A stretch of DNA of 64,000 nucleotides, from IMG/VR virus record IMGVR_UViG_3300035698_006183, positions 24,797 through 88,796 of that record. One strand, written 5' to 3'. The notes below the pieces were generated by a model. That model had not been told where the DNA came from. It saw only the letters and a list, made by a program, of their open reading frames with translations, and did no database searches. The position numbers and the translations under genes were made by a program. Position 1 is the stretch's first letter. Each line of letters opens with the position of its first letter. This DNA comes from a virus. This document shows positions 31,201 through 39,760 of this stretch, piece after piece.

Positions 31201-31654
31201 ATATAATGGAAACTTCATCAGTACCTCAGTAGACCTGACCTCGGGTGGGGATATGACGAGTGTGAGTAGTGGGATAGCAGCTTTAGTTGCTTATGGGGAT
31301 GGGTCTACTGTAGTTGGAAACTCTGTTTCTAACCATATAGCTCGATCTATCGGAGGAGTTAATAATGTGACTCCCGGTATAGAAGCTGCCATGTATGTAC
31401 AGAATGGTTTAGTATCTGGTAACTATCTTGCAGAAGGCACTGATATTGATGGTAAGTTATTATTAGCAAACACCAGTAGTATAGTCATAACAGGTAATGT
31501 TATGGAAATGATTGATGCTATAACTCCTGGGACAGTTCCTCCAAATGCTTTGATTTCTAATAACCGTATTACAGATGGTGGTGGTACAGGTTGGTTTGGT
31601 ATAGCTATTCCAGCATGGGCGGCCCCAGCAACAATCGGTGATAATAGAACATAA
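25292..31654 (+). CDS. Giant tail spike with right-handed beta-helix (NosD/pectate-lyase type)
   Basis: 2,120 aa from ATG 25292 behind AAGAGG. Residues 1-1,000 are mixed beta domains. Near 1,010 a beta-helix opener appears ('HHFSTLVEAVTYANEI' then 'VRIRVVGYTEEPEA'). From about 1,130 to 2,100 there are many parallel beta-helix rungs with Asn/Gly turns, such as 'ITGNLFQRI', 'VTGNTISIV', 'ISGNNVSS' and 'VVGNSVSN', interrupted at about 1,180-1,430 by a Thr/Gly-rich beta region. This architecture is typical of phage tail spikes and carbohydrate-active surface proteins. The active site cannot be placed by eye. Base composition is more AT-rich through the helix (about 29-31.6 kb) than in neighbouring genes, compatible with separate acquisition. 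Confidence 0.7.
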   Translation: MAYDPNKVNLGADPLTNPTASDRDPWQEAFKRFSSVPESKTLRASEALAGMTGSWASQYKMGPTVNDNSGSPETTTPSDFQMKNNKLGRPGMPEIDFVPYSHNTNRFGNKGGALLGEPISFACVGPTAKIGGEKMVWQWVVDYDNLVADHYVILLDDIIVDTSAPTWTTAARTADVSDYYNIQSGDVGTRFDGGLYLMVQETGHTSEIDPSSPVTGGVGDGALIQDGITTRVPIEPLTSNSKTELFRIVELYEDGGVLGFVLDSNKSLEDYFDVAGDPAEPDIIRHITLVEPAATRLVAIPDSGEGRSREQVFAFTPPRRAMTSEHQPIASDWEVLGYSEYPWFVETTFTDLNMFYYDYAPQLPIQKPYIEWADVIIPDTSGFGGGGSLGITEVHWDSGADEVLPEIGDILKIHSIQTDDSSTWVPANGRSVKWGSILGFFEVYDVYFRGATIWGVKLRRYAEVNPETGNSMWGVQRQFSADLVNDEPTLKCSVHKPVKELWNNPWFDADALDSTRLTSIIDPRWVERAGIESTDLTEHALGKSPYRPDRAIFDTASSNAGADGSNADPGNLQNLGFRVVLFPGKIKTVPTSTGGTEDIIAPDWSRPITSNELTIDPTVNEKQYIEVDYANGFVRLSHPPQAVDASDPDAGDLAPADDIFAIDTDDNPRGEQVLFAACVPYTQDIGQIGSGPRVTAQASSKDVCDGVGNTAGSGSFYDVYSHRVAFDVDTTSAQIITCRNQVGSIDQQLSLTGLLADQLPPTGFFELFQSGDPVLTTTNVRGSLFGYYGVEESGGNTILHGVHGGLEADVDTVNISISAPAQIILRREMTTPNDLYGTATVTYQDDVTYGDAKRAGTLRFTGVDTVVNLDGSVTIRIQDTAEDAYDNLGDLFSSWVFAGGELTGYYDGGGPDYGVNIAETTIMYQGSRLVVPAGFLVTGETDFGYVYVDGSDCSYGLSATIPLADPELVLLGSYEGTAALAPETADLRYPLLDIDRRLDIFVGLRQDGSGTPLTGHHFSTLVEAVTYANEIQNPTSGNPDLKVRIRVVGYTEEPEAALPIMIGTDGLMIESDPSMGQSQSVTWDADDKCLIDLNGHDGLTFEGISFLSTSAVTENTEPLRALFTNTGGTARRLHVNNCRLIGSQGFMAISEERLEDCSITNNYGEDLLDFGIYLTKETYSSLTLIGTVGTVVVTSGFIRFIDPITTQFLDMTVTTGGTITAGLGNVTISNGVDPDLVVSTRADIESYGEGTITQGASVITFEYGDRGIIDIGKISTSSIYIGVDILNNSVIKKNTFIQSSTIGNMSDNLQELALTETSTIDTDAGFTLTFTDSVTSLVIPPSSSYTLQNVAGTAVITGGAGLIIGLNDTFAFNGSGTGSATITPPVGDPIVVTADTYGYLITQGATDVVTLKHSPIEGPVTGGVTSYIGYDFDLLNPHNQIKDNTLIGFHTGIHSNSLNNSEVAFNNIRDTKNSGIYIGGFSRFNDVNDNILDHVFTEERLGWEPFQWPTQESTTGPFDSSTEAYKIGLFGEGDHNTVDSNVVSTAQYSAPLHLPLTFGAVPDPGWNYPVYDIWTDGDYVNISNNTVTWFIGGKGDNSQVRDNVVLWYGFRDQIINTSLWFSGSRGGYIKSNNKISGNICTGYLSLSDSRETRVEGNTAERFYTSNLYQSGLSSTHKGSPFCEIIGNNIIYGMYINGPEDYRSEGCRVEGNTAPYLHIDDYSRDVVVTGNTISIVDDSRSTALFCQGKNCTITGNLFQRIWEGVEASIVIVIVEGDTDLVLITGDNCVFSGNEALLEYVAEYIISPIAPSGYGPVTFDAYLIPVSVKNDGTSDGSYGRNAVITGNNIKIEVNLELIEGTHDHSITVEGNHIGLWVNGVTNDSYGKTTGHTITGNRIEIIQRLVTAGTVTPDVVNHDDVIGIKFDPVGALANSTISGNNVSSTFFVDAEGDITATAIFNGIQGLNNDGNVTYNGNFISTSVDLTSGGDMTSVSSGIAALVAYGDGSTVVGNSVSNHIARSIGGVNNVTPGIEAAMYVQNGLVSGNYLAEGTDIDGKLLLANTSSIVITGNVMEMIDAITPGTVPPNALISNNRITDGGGTGWFGIAIPAWAAPATIGDNRT

Positions 31655-31664
31655 TGAGGTTTAG

Positions 31665-32501
31665 ATGAGAGTCCTTATAGATCAAAAAGAACTGATAATA
31701 GATGGGCCTTCGGCTGACCTGAAGATTACCCAGGTGGACAAAACCCCTCCCAACTATGAAGACGGGACAGCTATCAATGGCCGTTTCATTCTTCCCGTTG
31801 TAGATGGTGTGGAGTTTCAAGTAGACTCTGATTCTTATGTCCTTCCAATTGATGGTGATGACATAAGTAGCCAGGCTTTTGCCCATCTGCTGGCCACGTT
31901 CCCAATGTATGGCCATATCTTCTTCAATCCACTCATCACTGCTCTGAATCTTGCTGATTCTGAGGGTGGTATTGATTTTTCTAAGACTTTTAAAGATGAC
32001 AGCAACACACCACCAGACCCACCGATTTATTATAATCCTCGACTACAAACAGGTCGGGAATCTGGTTCGGATGCTGGAAATTATCCGACTCACACGGCTT
32101 TACTGCCTCTCAATGATAAAGTAATAGCTCCTGCTCCAGACCGTCCAGGCCTTATGGTTACTAAGGAAATCGACCTTACTCCTTATACTGGCTCTGATGG
32201 AACAGATGAATTCTGTCTGTATTGGAAGCTGTTCAATTTTGAAACCTGTGAAGACCTTGCCGGGGACCATGAGAACGATGTTGTGGGTGAAAACACTCCA
32301 GCAATTCGTCAAATTTTCGAGACAGACCCAGAACCAGATGACTTGTCTGTCTATATTTCCCCTGATAATGGAATCCATTGGTGTGAAGCAGGGTTCCTAG
32401 AACCGGTTGCTTTCACGTTCAAGACGACGAGCATTCGGCTGGCATTTTTGAACCGTGGTGATAGCAAAATTTACATTGCCAATTATTCAGCAATGTTTTA
32501 G
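31665..32501 (+). CDS. Tail fibre-associated protein, 278 aa
   Basis: ATG 31665 follows GAGG in the short gap after the spike gene. The C-terminal region ('LSVYISPDNGIHWCEAGFLE' then 'FTFKTTSIRLAFLN' and 'SKIYIANYSAMF') has the layout of a small beta-sandwich domain often found in phage tail proteins. There are no membrane segments. It sits between two very large fibre genes and could be a chaperone, adaptor or joint protein for one of them. The function is inferred from position only. Confidence 0.55.
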   Translation: MRVLIDQKELIIDGPSADLKITQVDKTPPNYEDGTAINGRFILPVVDGVEFQVDSDSYVLPIDGDDISSQAFAHLLATFPMYGHIFFNPLITALNLADSEGGIDFSKTFKDDSNTPPDPPIYYNPRLQTGRESGSDAGNYPTHTALLPLNDKVIAPAPDRPGLMVTKEIDLTPYTGSDGTDEFCLYWKLFNFETCEDLAGDHENDVVGENTPAIRQIFETDPEPDDLSVYISPDNGIHWCEAGFLEPVAFTFKTTSIRLAFLNRGDSKIYIANYSAMF

Positions 32502-32515
32502 TAAGGGATTGACAC

Positions 32516-35500
32516 ATGGCAAATTTCGGACCCGATGTAAGCAGAACACTAGAGGCCGTCAATCGGCAGTTCAATACAGTCCTGTGGAGGAAGAATAAGC
32601 CCCCACTCGATGCTGAACTGAACCTGATGAGCCAGATAGAGTGGGATAACCTTCGGGATGTTCTGCGTTCGATGATGCCTTCAGGTTTCATCACTGACCC
32701 AACACGTCCTCTGGAAGATTTCCAGTTTGACCCATCATGGTCAAATATGTTCGTCCTGGGTAACCCTACGAAGCAGACTCTTGGTGAAACAACTACAATC
32801 GAATCAAACCCAGTCGTTTGGGCTAATGTCAACGGTTGGTTAATCCCAGTCGTCGGAACAAATATTGACTCCGCCTGGTTAGCCTCTCAGGGTGAACCAA
32901 CAAACATCGTTCGTCTGAATCCTCCCCCTGAATCTGATGCACGAGTTGATTTCGTGTTTCTTGAAGCCTGGCAAACCAGACTCGATGCAAACCCTGCTTC
33001 GGCTCATAAGCCAGCTTCTGATAAAATCTGGAAGTACGGAAATGTTGAGTTTGGTGGAACTAATCTACCAGACGACCTTGAAGACCCAACTATTGGCCAC
33101 CAGACTTCGGCTCGTGTGCAAGTTCAGTATCGAATCCGAGTGTTCGGTTCAGGTGCTGGCCAAGGCCAGAGTGCAGACCTCATGAACTACCCTGACGGAT
33201 TGGGATACCCCAGCATCCTCGGGCAAGGTGCATCCTCTGCTGTAGTAGCAGGATACCCTTTCCAAAATATGCGTGAAGAACTTGGTGACCCCTCCTTATG
33301 GAGAGCTGGTGATGGCAACACAGCCAACGGGATGGAAACTGTAGACGGTTTCTCTTATGCTATTCCCATCTGTGCCGTGTTCCGTCGTAACTCCCGAGTG
33401 TATGTGGCCATGACTGCTGCTGGTAACCCTAACCACAATGGTGGTTTCAACAGGACCCCAGCAACTAGCCTGCTACCTAATCCTCTGACAGGAGCCAAAG
33501 CTCTGACTACGGCTACTATCGTAGGAGTCGGTGCTCACACAGGGATTGCAGCTTCTGATGGTTTCAGTGATTCAGGATTCGGTGTACCCGCAACTTCTGC
33601 TGATATTCCAATGCCTTACGGTAATTCTATAGAATTTGAAATCAATGTCTCTGGACTAGATGGCTCTGGTTTAGACGATACTGCTCAGAACTGGCCATAC
33701 ACGTACATCAAGATTGAAGATGAGATTTTCAGTGTAGCCTCCGTGGATAAAGTTGCTGGCACTATCAGGATTCCTGAGAATGGCCGAAGCCGGTTCGGAA
33801 CAACTGTCACTGGTCATCTGACTGGTACAATCATTGAGTTCTACAACACTCGACCAGATGGCCTTTATTCCGACCAGGTTGACTGCTGTGACATCTTAGA
33901 CCTCCGACGCGGTCTCAATGCCAATGACTGGGACTTTGGCCGTCTGCTGGAACGTGGAGTGGCTGACCTCCTAACAGGTAAACTGAGAACAGCTTGGAAA
34001 CGAGAAGGTGCTTCCTACGGTGGAACTCAAGGTCCCGTCGTTCATGAAGTTGACCATCTCTATGCTTATGATTCAACTCACCCGAACGGCACTGACCCAA
34101 TTGATGGGCCAGATGGTGTTCGTACAGTTTGGTCTGATGCAGCTGCTATACAGCCTAACGTGACGACCCTTCTGGATAATGCTGCTGTGACTTCAGGTTC
34201 GACCCCACAGACCGTGGAATCTTTCAATGCTTCGGTCGAATGGGATGTAGCTCCTGGCTTCCGTCCTTCAGGTTTCTTGAATACTGGTGGTGGGCTAACA
34301 GAAGAAGAATCATTCTCGAATGGTTCTGTCCTCTTATTCCACATCGGTGGTGATGATGGTACTGAAGGTGCCCGAGGAACTTTCCGTGATGGAAGTACCC
34401 GAGCAGTTCGGTTCCTGATGCCTAAAGAGATGTGGCGTTCAGGCTACCCCGTGGTAGACCCTGGAAATGGCCAACAACATCCAATCCAACTTCGATTCTG
34501 GGGGGAGAGAGCTTTCGAGCCTGCTCCTGAGAACCTCGATGCAGTGAAAGCTGCCCGACATGTTGGCCCGATGTATCCTTGGAAAGACCTGTCATTCGAA
34601 TATCCCTTCATTGCTCTTGGAGGAATCCTGAATGATGGTGGTTTGATGCAGATTGATGTGCCAAACTCATCTTTCCAGGCAGTCACCGAATATGATACTG
34701 AGGTCTTCTCTAACTACGACATCATCGAGATTGACCTCAATAGCTATGATTTCAATGCTAATGGCACTTATGGCCATTGGACCGAAGATTCTATCGGTGC
34801 TAAACAGTTCACTAACGACCCGTCATTGGTCAGCAAACCTCTCCTGAGAGGTGAACGTACTCTATACGGCCTCCTGACAGACAATGGCCGTGACTTGACA
34901 GGTTTGTCTTCGGAAGTTTACCTGGTCATCTACGGTGATGATACATGGCGTGATAACAACGGTGCTTTCCAGGTTATCGGTGTTGGTACCGAAGGGTACA
35001 CCACTAATAATGCTGTCAACGGCACGAGTTTGGTTCTCCGTCCTCTGTCTGCTGACTTCGTAGATTTCGATTTTACTACGGCCAAAACATTGAGAGTAGA
35101 GTTTAGAACTCCTTACCATAATGCTGATGATGCTTCTGATGCTGAGAGCAGAGTAGCTGATTTGGCCGTCGTCTTAACAGACCTTGGTGGCATCCTGGAT
35201 AAAGAAATCCGGGTCAGTGACATGACTATCTCAACTGGTGACCATCCTTGGAAACGGGAGCATCTGGGTGATGTAGCAGGGACAACTTACGACCTGGCTA
35301 TTCCTTATGATACTGGTGCTCCCGCAGTCAACATTGCAGCTTGTAAAGCTCTGGTGGATTTGACTCTGATTTATCATCCTGGCCGAGGTTCAATGAACCG
35401 TGTGCCAGATGAACTGAATAGATTTGCTTTGAAAGGGAATAACACTCTGCCTGCCTCTGGTGGATACCTGAGAGGAAACCCTGCTAACATTGATACAACC

Positions 35501-38500
35501 TTTGCATCTACGTCTGGTGCTCCTTCAGATGAAATCTGGTGGGACCCAGCTCATGTTCAGTTATGGAATCGTCTTCCTTCTTTAGGATGGCCAGCTCCTT
35601 CTGCTGAAAACTATGGTGGTGAGGTTGTCGGTTACACAGAACAGGACAGAGAAAACGAACTGTTCTATGATAGAGGAAGCAAAACAGCTATCTTCCGACC
35701 GTTCCGTGACCGCCAGATGACCCTTCAGGCCGTCAGCATCCGAAACGACGACGGAACCACAGGCTTCCCGAATGCAACTACAGGTTTGGAAGGTGGTTTT
35801 GAGTACCTGACCAAAGCTATCAATAAAGATGCTGGACAGCTCTTTACACCGAACAAGTTTGCTGGTTTCCCAGTACCATTCGAGTTCATGCCACGGTTTG
35901 GCCGACAGGACATTCCTTACTATGTGGATATCAACTCTGGTAATGGACCATTCCTGAGTGGTATCAACCACTTGTTCGAGGACACCATCAACGTGGTATC
36001 CAACATCTTCAACATTATCGGTGGTGAGCCGAAGACTTCGGAAGTGGCCACTTTGATTTTCCGGACAGATACTCCAGCTCGTTATGCTGAATACGACACC
36101 TACACAGGTATCGAGAACGAACGTCCTGTGATGTTTGCCCGTAAAACCACGGACATCAATATTCCTGCAGCTGCATTCGGCCCGGAGATTCTGGCTCAGT
36201 TGGCAGCAGTGAACTCATCCGACTTCGGTAAAGGACTCAAAGGAATTCAGCTTCCGCCGTACATTGGCCCAGCTCGTGTCCTTGGTGTATATGAGAAGAC
36301 AGACTTCGAAGCCAAAGGTGGTCATACCTTTAAAGGGAACCGCTGGCAGATGGAAGAAGCTGCTCCCCCGAACTTGCTGAGAACCGATGCTGACCGTCAG
36401 ACTTTGTTCATCCTCCAGGATGGTGCAAAAGACTTGACAACGGAAGATGGAGACCACACGTACATCATCCCGTCGAATGCAATCGACTTCACCAGGTCTT
36501 TGACTTATATCACGGCAGGGGATGCTACCAAGACCTTTGAAGATTACGAATACGTGGTGGAATGCACAGTCTTCGGATTTGCCAAAGGCTTCATCAACGA
36601 AAACAACTATGTTCTGATGCGTGAACTCAATGGCCACAATACTGGGGCAAACGTGGATAACTTCCCCGACCCCATCGAGTACGACGACATCCGTATGGTT
36701 ATCCCATGCCCAGCCGGTGACAGTGACCAACTGTACTCGGCTTACAACCGAACTGTTTACCAGGGTGACCCCTACTTCTCCGTGAATGGGAGTGCCGCTG
36801 ATTATACTAACAGATATGGCCAAATCAGCATCGGTGACCAGTATGACATGAGGATTCCAGTCCAACAGTACGACAGCAATGGTAACTTCATACCTGAAAT
36901 CACCAACCCCAAATCATTTGAAGTTCTGGCCTCAATGGACTTCTACACGACTATGGGAACTGGTAAAATGGCTGGGGACTTTTACCCAGGAACTCCGCTG
37001 GACATTGGCCACACAGAATGGAATCGGGATGCTTCTTTCAGAAGCCCTGAAACTAATACCAGCCCAGCCTGGAGAATTATGCCTCGGACATATTCTGAGG
37101 GACAGAAATCGAACCCGAACCGAGCAGGATTAACCCTCATCTGCCAGGATAATGCTGGTTGGTGTGTAGATGCCGACCCGGACTACAGCTTCATCCGATT
37201 CCGTTTCGGTTTATTGGATGGAACTCTGGTAGACCTCTATGGTGCTACCTCTGATACAGCCAGCATTCTGACTACGGGACTGGGGCTTGACAGTGCTGAT
37301 GTATTCGAAGTGGATGCAAATCAGGCTCAAGAGATTCTCGAAGGTTCCGAAGATAAAGATATAAACATCCCTGCTGGTGGTTCTACAGAGTACACTGTTG
37401 CAGTGGTAGGTTGTGTATCAGGAGATTCTGTGATTGTGAACTCTCCAGATTTACCGACCCGTCTTGTTACAATGAGTAAGGTTACAACTCCAGGTGAAGT
37501 TACAGTTACAATAATTGACCCTGGTGAAAAAGTTGACACCTACGTGACAGGGGATGAGTCAATCGTTTTTGCCAATCCTCTCCCTGCTAATACTTCAGCA
37601 TCTTCAACGGTATCAATCCCTCTGGCAGATTTGCCTGATGATGATTATACTTTGTATGTGGAAGACACAGAACAGAACCCGTTATCTATTGACAGAATGA
37701 TTTTCACATGTCAGTCGGCTATTAACGGTGCAAACTTGGATGTTAAGGTGTTTATCCATAATATTTCAAGTTCCTCCATACTTCTGGGTACACGGATTGT
37801 TAGAATCGGAGTAGCTGGTTCTCGAGATGCTACTACTCAAAGTGATGTGACTCTCCATGCTAAAGTATTCCAGACAGTTGGAAAAATGTCAGCTACTCTG
37901 GTAAACCTGATGGAGACCATCAATACTCACCCATCACTCTATCAAAATGTGAAGACTCTCGGTGAAGGTGACAACACTCTCAAAATCATCTCTGTCCCAA
38001 CAGGAGCAGAGGGTAATGACATCACAGTTACAGCTCAAATGGTGGGTGTGGATGCTTCGGGTTCTCCAGTAGTTATTGCTGGTGAGTACACAGCACAGGA
38101 TAAAGTTTATCCTCTGGAAGCTATTCCTTCTAATCAGAATCCACAACCGTTCGTGGCTTCGGCTTCGACTCCACTCATCGGTGGGATTAACTTCCCATTG
38201 AATGCTGGGAACGGCACAAGTCAAATAGGTCTGACTGGTATGACAGAGAGACTGCCTATGGGAGCATTGCTCCAGGACAGTGATTTCCTCTGTGAGAATC
38301 CTTTGAATGACCAGGCTTCGGCAGTGAAAACTGCTCCAGTTGGACCACATCCGATTCAAACTCTGATGCCGATGACGCAACAGGGTGAAGAATTTGAAAG
38401 ATTCAACGGAGCACCTGGCCAGCTTCTAGCTCTGTCCGATGGATTTGAGTGTATCTCTGGTAACTTCAGCTCTTGGACTTCCACTCACACCACAGGCACG

Positions 38501-38938
38501 AAGAAATATCGTATCTACCGTGGAGCTGGTGCTCCCTACGTGTTATCGGGTAATAATCCTGGTGGCCCGATAGACTGGGTTTCGGATACATTCCCACCTT
38601 CCAGCCAGCCTGTCCTTAAAGGTGGAGTGTTGGCTTGCAGGGCTATGTTGGTCCGTAACTTCCCAGAATATCTGGTAACTTCTGACAAACATCCTTCTGA
38701 GGGTGATGAAATTCAGATGATTGTATTGACCTACGGACATCTTGGTGATGGCCGTTCCCAGTTCACTGGGGTTACTTTAGATGGCATTATTTCACCATCT
38801 GGGTATGGTGAAGGATATGCTGCTGCTGACCGTTACCGAATCGGTGGACGCCCGATGTTCCGAGGCTTCTCCCGTCAAGTACCGAACCCAGCTACAGTTC
38901 AATTGGCGGTTTACCCTGATGCTATAAGGGAACCTTAA
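32516..38938 (+). CDS. Giant tail structural protein, 2,140 aa, paralogue of the gene at 17798
   Basis: ATG 32516 with AGGG upstream. The N-terminal module ('VLWRKNKPPLDAEL', 'DFVFLEAWQTR', 'RVQVQYRIRVF', 'VDGFSYAIPICAVFR', 'ILDLRRGL') parallels the 1,201-aa protein at 17798 in order and spacing, with extra insertions here. The C-terminus ('GDEIQMIVLTYG', 'AADRYRIGG') also matches that protein's end. The central thousand residues have no recognised domain; a Thr/Ser-rich beta region lies at about 1,620-1,880. It is the last and largest gene of the tail array and may be a long fibre or baseplate-attached protein. No signal peptide or catalytic motif is seen. Confidence 0.65.
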   Translation: MANFGPDVSRTLEAVNRQFNTVLWRKNKPPLDAELNLMSQIEWDNLRDVLRSMMPSGFITDPTRPLEDFQFDPSWSNMFVLGNPTKQTLGETTTIESNPVVWANVNGWLIPVVGTNIDSAWLASQGEPTNIVRLNPPPESDARVDFVFLEAWQTRLDANPASAHKPASDKIWKYGNVEFGGTNLPDDLEDPTIGHQTSARVQVQYRIRVFGSGAGQGQSADLMNYPDGLGYPSILGQGASSAVVAGYPFQNMREELGDPSLWRAGDGNTANGMETVDGFSYAIPICAVFRRNSRVYVAMTAAGNPNHNGGFNRTPATSLLPNPLTGAKALTTATIVGVGAHTGIAASDGFSDSGFGVPATSADIPMPYGNSIEFEINVSGLDGSGLDDTAQNWPYTYIKIEDEIFSVASVDKVAGTIRIPENGRSRFGTTVTGHLTGTIIEFYNTRPDGLYSDQVDCCDILDLRRGLNANDWDFGRLLERGVADLLTGKLRTAWKREGASYGGTQGPVVHEVDHLYAYDSTHPNGTDPIDGPDGVRTVWSDAAAIQPNVTTLLDNAAVTSGSTPQTVESFNASVEWDVAPGFRPSGFLNTGGGLTEEESFSNGSVLLFHIGGDDGTEGARGTFRDGSTRAVRFLMPKEMWRSGYPVVDPGNGQQHPIQLRFWGERAFEPAPENLDAVKAARHVGPMYPWKDLSFEYPFIALGGILNDGGLMQIDVPNSSFQAVTEYDTEVFSNYDIIEIDLNSYDFNANGTYGHWTEDSIGAKQFTNDPSLVSKPLLRGERTLYGLLTDNGRDLTGLSSEVYLVIYGDDTWRDNNGAFQVIGVGTEGYTTNNAVNGTSLVLRPLSADFVDFDFTTAKTLRVEFRTPYHNADDASDAESRVADLAVVLTDLGGILDKEIRVSDMTISTGDHPWKREHLGDVAGTTYDLAIPYDTGAPAVNIAACKALVDLTLIYHPGRGSMNRVPDELNRFALKGNNTLPASGGYLRGNPANIDTTFASTSGAPSDEIWWDPAHVQLWNRLPSLGWPAPSAENYGGEVVGYTEQDRENELFYDRGSKTAIFRPFRDRQMTLQAVSIRNDDGTTGFPNATTGLEGGFEYLTKAINKDAGQLFTPNKFAGFPVPFEFMPRFGRQDIPYYVDINSGNGPFLSGINHLFEDTINVVSNIFNIIGGEPKTSEVATLIFRTDTPARYAEYDTYTGIENERPVMFARKTTDINIPAAAFGPEILAQLAAVNSSDFGKGLKGIQLPPYIGPARVLGVYEKTDFEAKGGHTFKGNRWQMEEAAPPNLLRTDADRQTLFILQDGAKDLTTEDGDHTYIIPSNAIDFTRSLTYITAGDATKTFEDYEYVVECTVFGFAKGFINENNYVLMRELNGHNTGANVDNFPDPIEYDDIRMVIPCPAGDSDQLYSAYNRTVYQGDPYFSVNGSAADYTNRYGQISIGDQYDMRIPVQQYDSNGNFIPEITNPKSFEVLASMDFYTTMGTGKMAGDFYPGTPLDIGHTEWNRDASFRSPETNTSPAWRIMPRTYSEGQKSNPNRAGLTLICQDNAGWCVDADPDYSFIRFRFGLLDGTLVDLYGATSDTASILTTGLGLDSADVFEVDANQAQEILEGSEDKDINIPAGGSTEYTVAVVGCVSGDSVIVNSPDLPTRLVTMSKVTTPGEVTVTIIDPGEKVDTYVTGDESIVFANPLPANTSASSTVSIPLADLPDDDYTLYVEDTEQNPLSIDRMIFTCQSAINGANLDVKVFIHNISSSSILLGTRIVRIGVAGSRDATTQSDVTLHAKVFQTVGKMSATLVNLMETINTHPSLYQNVKTLGEGDNTLKIISVPTGAEGNDITVTAQMVGVDASGSPVVIAGEYTAQDKVYPLEAIPSNQNPQPFVASASTPLIGGINFPLNAGNGTSQIGLTGMTERLPMGALLQDSDFLCENPLNDQASAVKTAPVGPHPIQTLMPMTQQGEEFERFNGAPGQLLALSDGFECISGNFSSWTSTHTTGTKKYRIYRGAGAPYVLSGNNPGGPIDWVSDTFPPSSQPVLKGGVLACRAMLVRNFPEYLVTSDKHPSEGDEIQMIVLTYGHLGDGRSQFTGVTLDGIISPSGYGEGYAAADRYRIGGRPMFRGFSRQVPNPATVQLAVYPDAIREP

Positions 38939-38954
38939 TCAAGGAGGAATGAAG

Positions 38955-39413
38955 ATGAAGAATTTAGTATGGTTATTGGTATTAGCAGCATTCACGATGA
39001 GTGGATGTGCGGCTCTCGATTATTTCAAGAAAGCCGACAATCAGGAAAACCTGGTAAAATTGGGAATCACTTGCTTTGAAAGTAAAGATTACACGATTGG
39101 TATCGAATACGGTCTTACCAGAGATGGTGAAGAAATCACGAATGCTACTCAGGTCGGTGGGATTATCGGATGTGATAACAAGAAGTTCTCAGTTATATGT
39201 GATGTTACCAAAGGACCAGATGAGAACCCTTGCTCGGATGTGAAGTCTTATACAGAAGACCCACCATCTAACTCAGCCCCTGCTGCAGAACCTGTTATAG
39301 AAGAACCCGTAGTTGAGCCTGCTGTTGAAGAACCCGTAGAAGTTAAGCCAGAACCTGTTACCCTAGCAATTAGCCTGGGTCTGAAGATGAAACCTGCGGA
39401 GATGTGGTGCTAA
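38955..39413 (+). CDS. Lipoprotein with Pro/Glu-rich tail
   Basis: About 152 aa. Two in-frame ATGs exist (38949 and 38955); AAGGAGG at 38941-38947 touches the first and is 7 bases from the second, so 38955 is chosen. The N-terminus has a short charged start, a hydrophobic run and a lipobox 'TMSGC' near residue 16-20, followed by Ala-Ala, which in Gram-negative sorting favours the outer membrane. A small domain with three further cysteines follows, then a Pro/Glu/Val repeat tail (about 105-140). It could be an outer-membrane spanin-like or superinfection-exclusion lipoprotein; neither is proven. It starts the module between the tail genes and the terminator. Confidence 0.65.
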   Translation: MKNLVWLLVLAAFTMSGCAALDYFKKADNQENLVKLGITCFESKDYTIGIEYGLTRDGEEITNATQVGGIIGCDNKKFSVICDVTKGPDENPCSDVKSYTEDPPSNSAPAAEPVIEEPVVEPAVEEPVEVKPEPVTLAISLGLKMKPAEMWC

Positions 39414-39760
39414 TGGATGAAGAGAAAAGCCCTTATTCAACTCATAACTCTATAGACGTTGAGGATGTAATTGCATTCCTCAACGATCTATTACGAGTTG
39501 ACCGTTCAGCGGTCAGTCGGCTAATAGAGACAAGAGTTCCCTGTAACGAGTGTGTGGCCAACCACCCCTCGGTACAGGTGCAAGCAGACCCGGGTGGTAA
39601 GAACCCGTCTGTGGGCTTCTTGGGTGTCTTAAATGGCATGTTTGGAGTAGATGAAGAAGGGTGGGGACAGATTGGAATGGAAGTTACCGACGATGGTAGA
39701 ATCCTCCACTTTTTCAAGAGCTCCCCTCTGCAAAGGAAATATGGACCATGCCTGTCATAA
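39413..39760 (+). CDS. Hypothetical protein, 115 aa
   Basis: Starts at ATG 39413, which overlaps the stop of the lipoprotein gene (TAATG), indicating translational coupling. The protein is soluble, with an acidic N-terminus, a CxxC motif around residue 43-46 ('VPCNECVANHPS'), and a small beta region ('GQIGMEVTDDGRILHFF'). No family is recognised. The overlap with a lipoprotein gene upstream and a small basic protein gene downstream suggests one co-translated unit. Confidence 0.6.
   Translation: MDEEKSPYSTHNSIDVEDVIAFLNDLLRVDRSAVSRLIETRVPCNECVANHPSVQVQADPGGKNPSVGFLGVLNGMFGVDEEGWGQIGMEVTDDGRILHFFKSSPLQRKYGPCLS

Noticed and set aside
36215-36865. A 216-codon open frame on the - strand
   Set aside because: It lies wholly inside the 2,140-aa tail gene in antisense, with no ribosome site or recognisable composition; a shadow frame.
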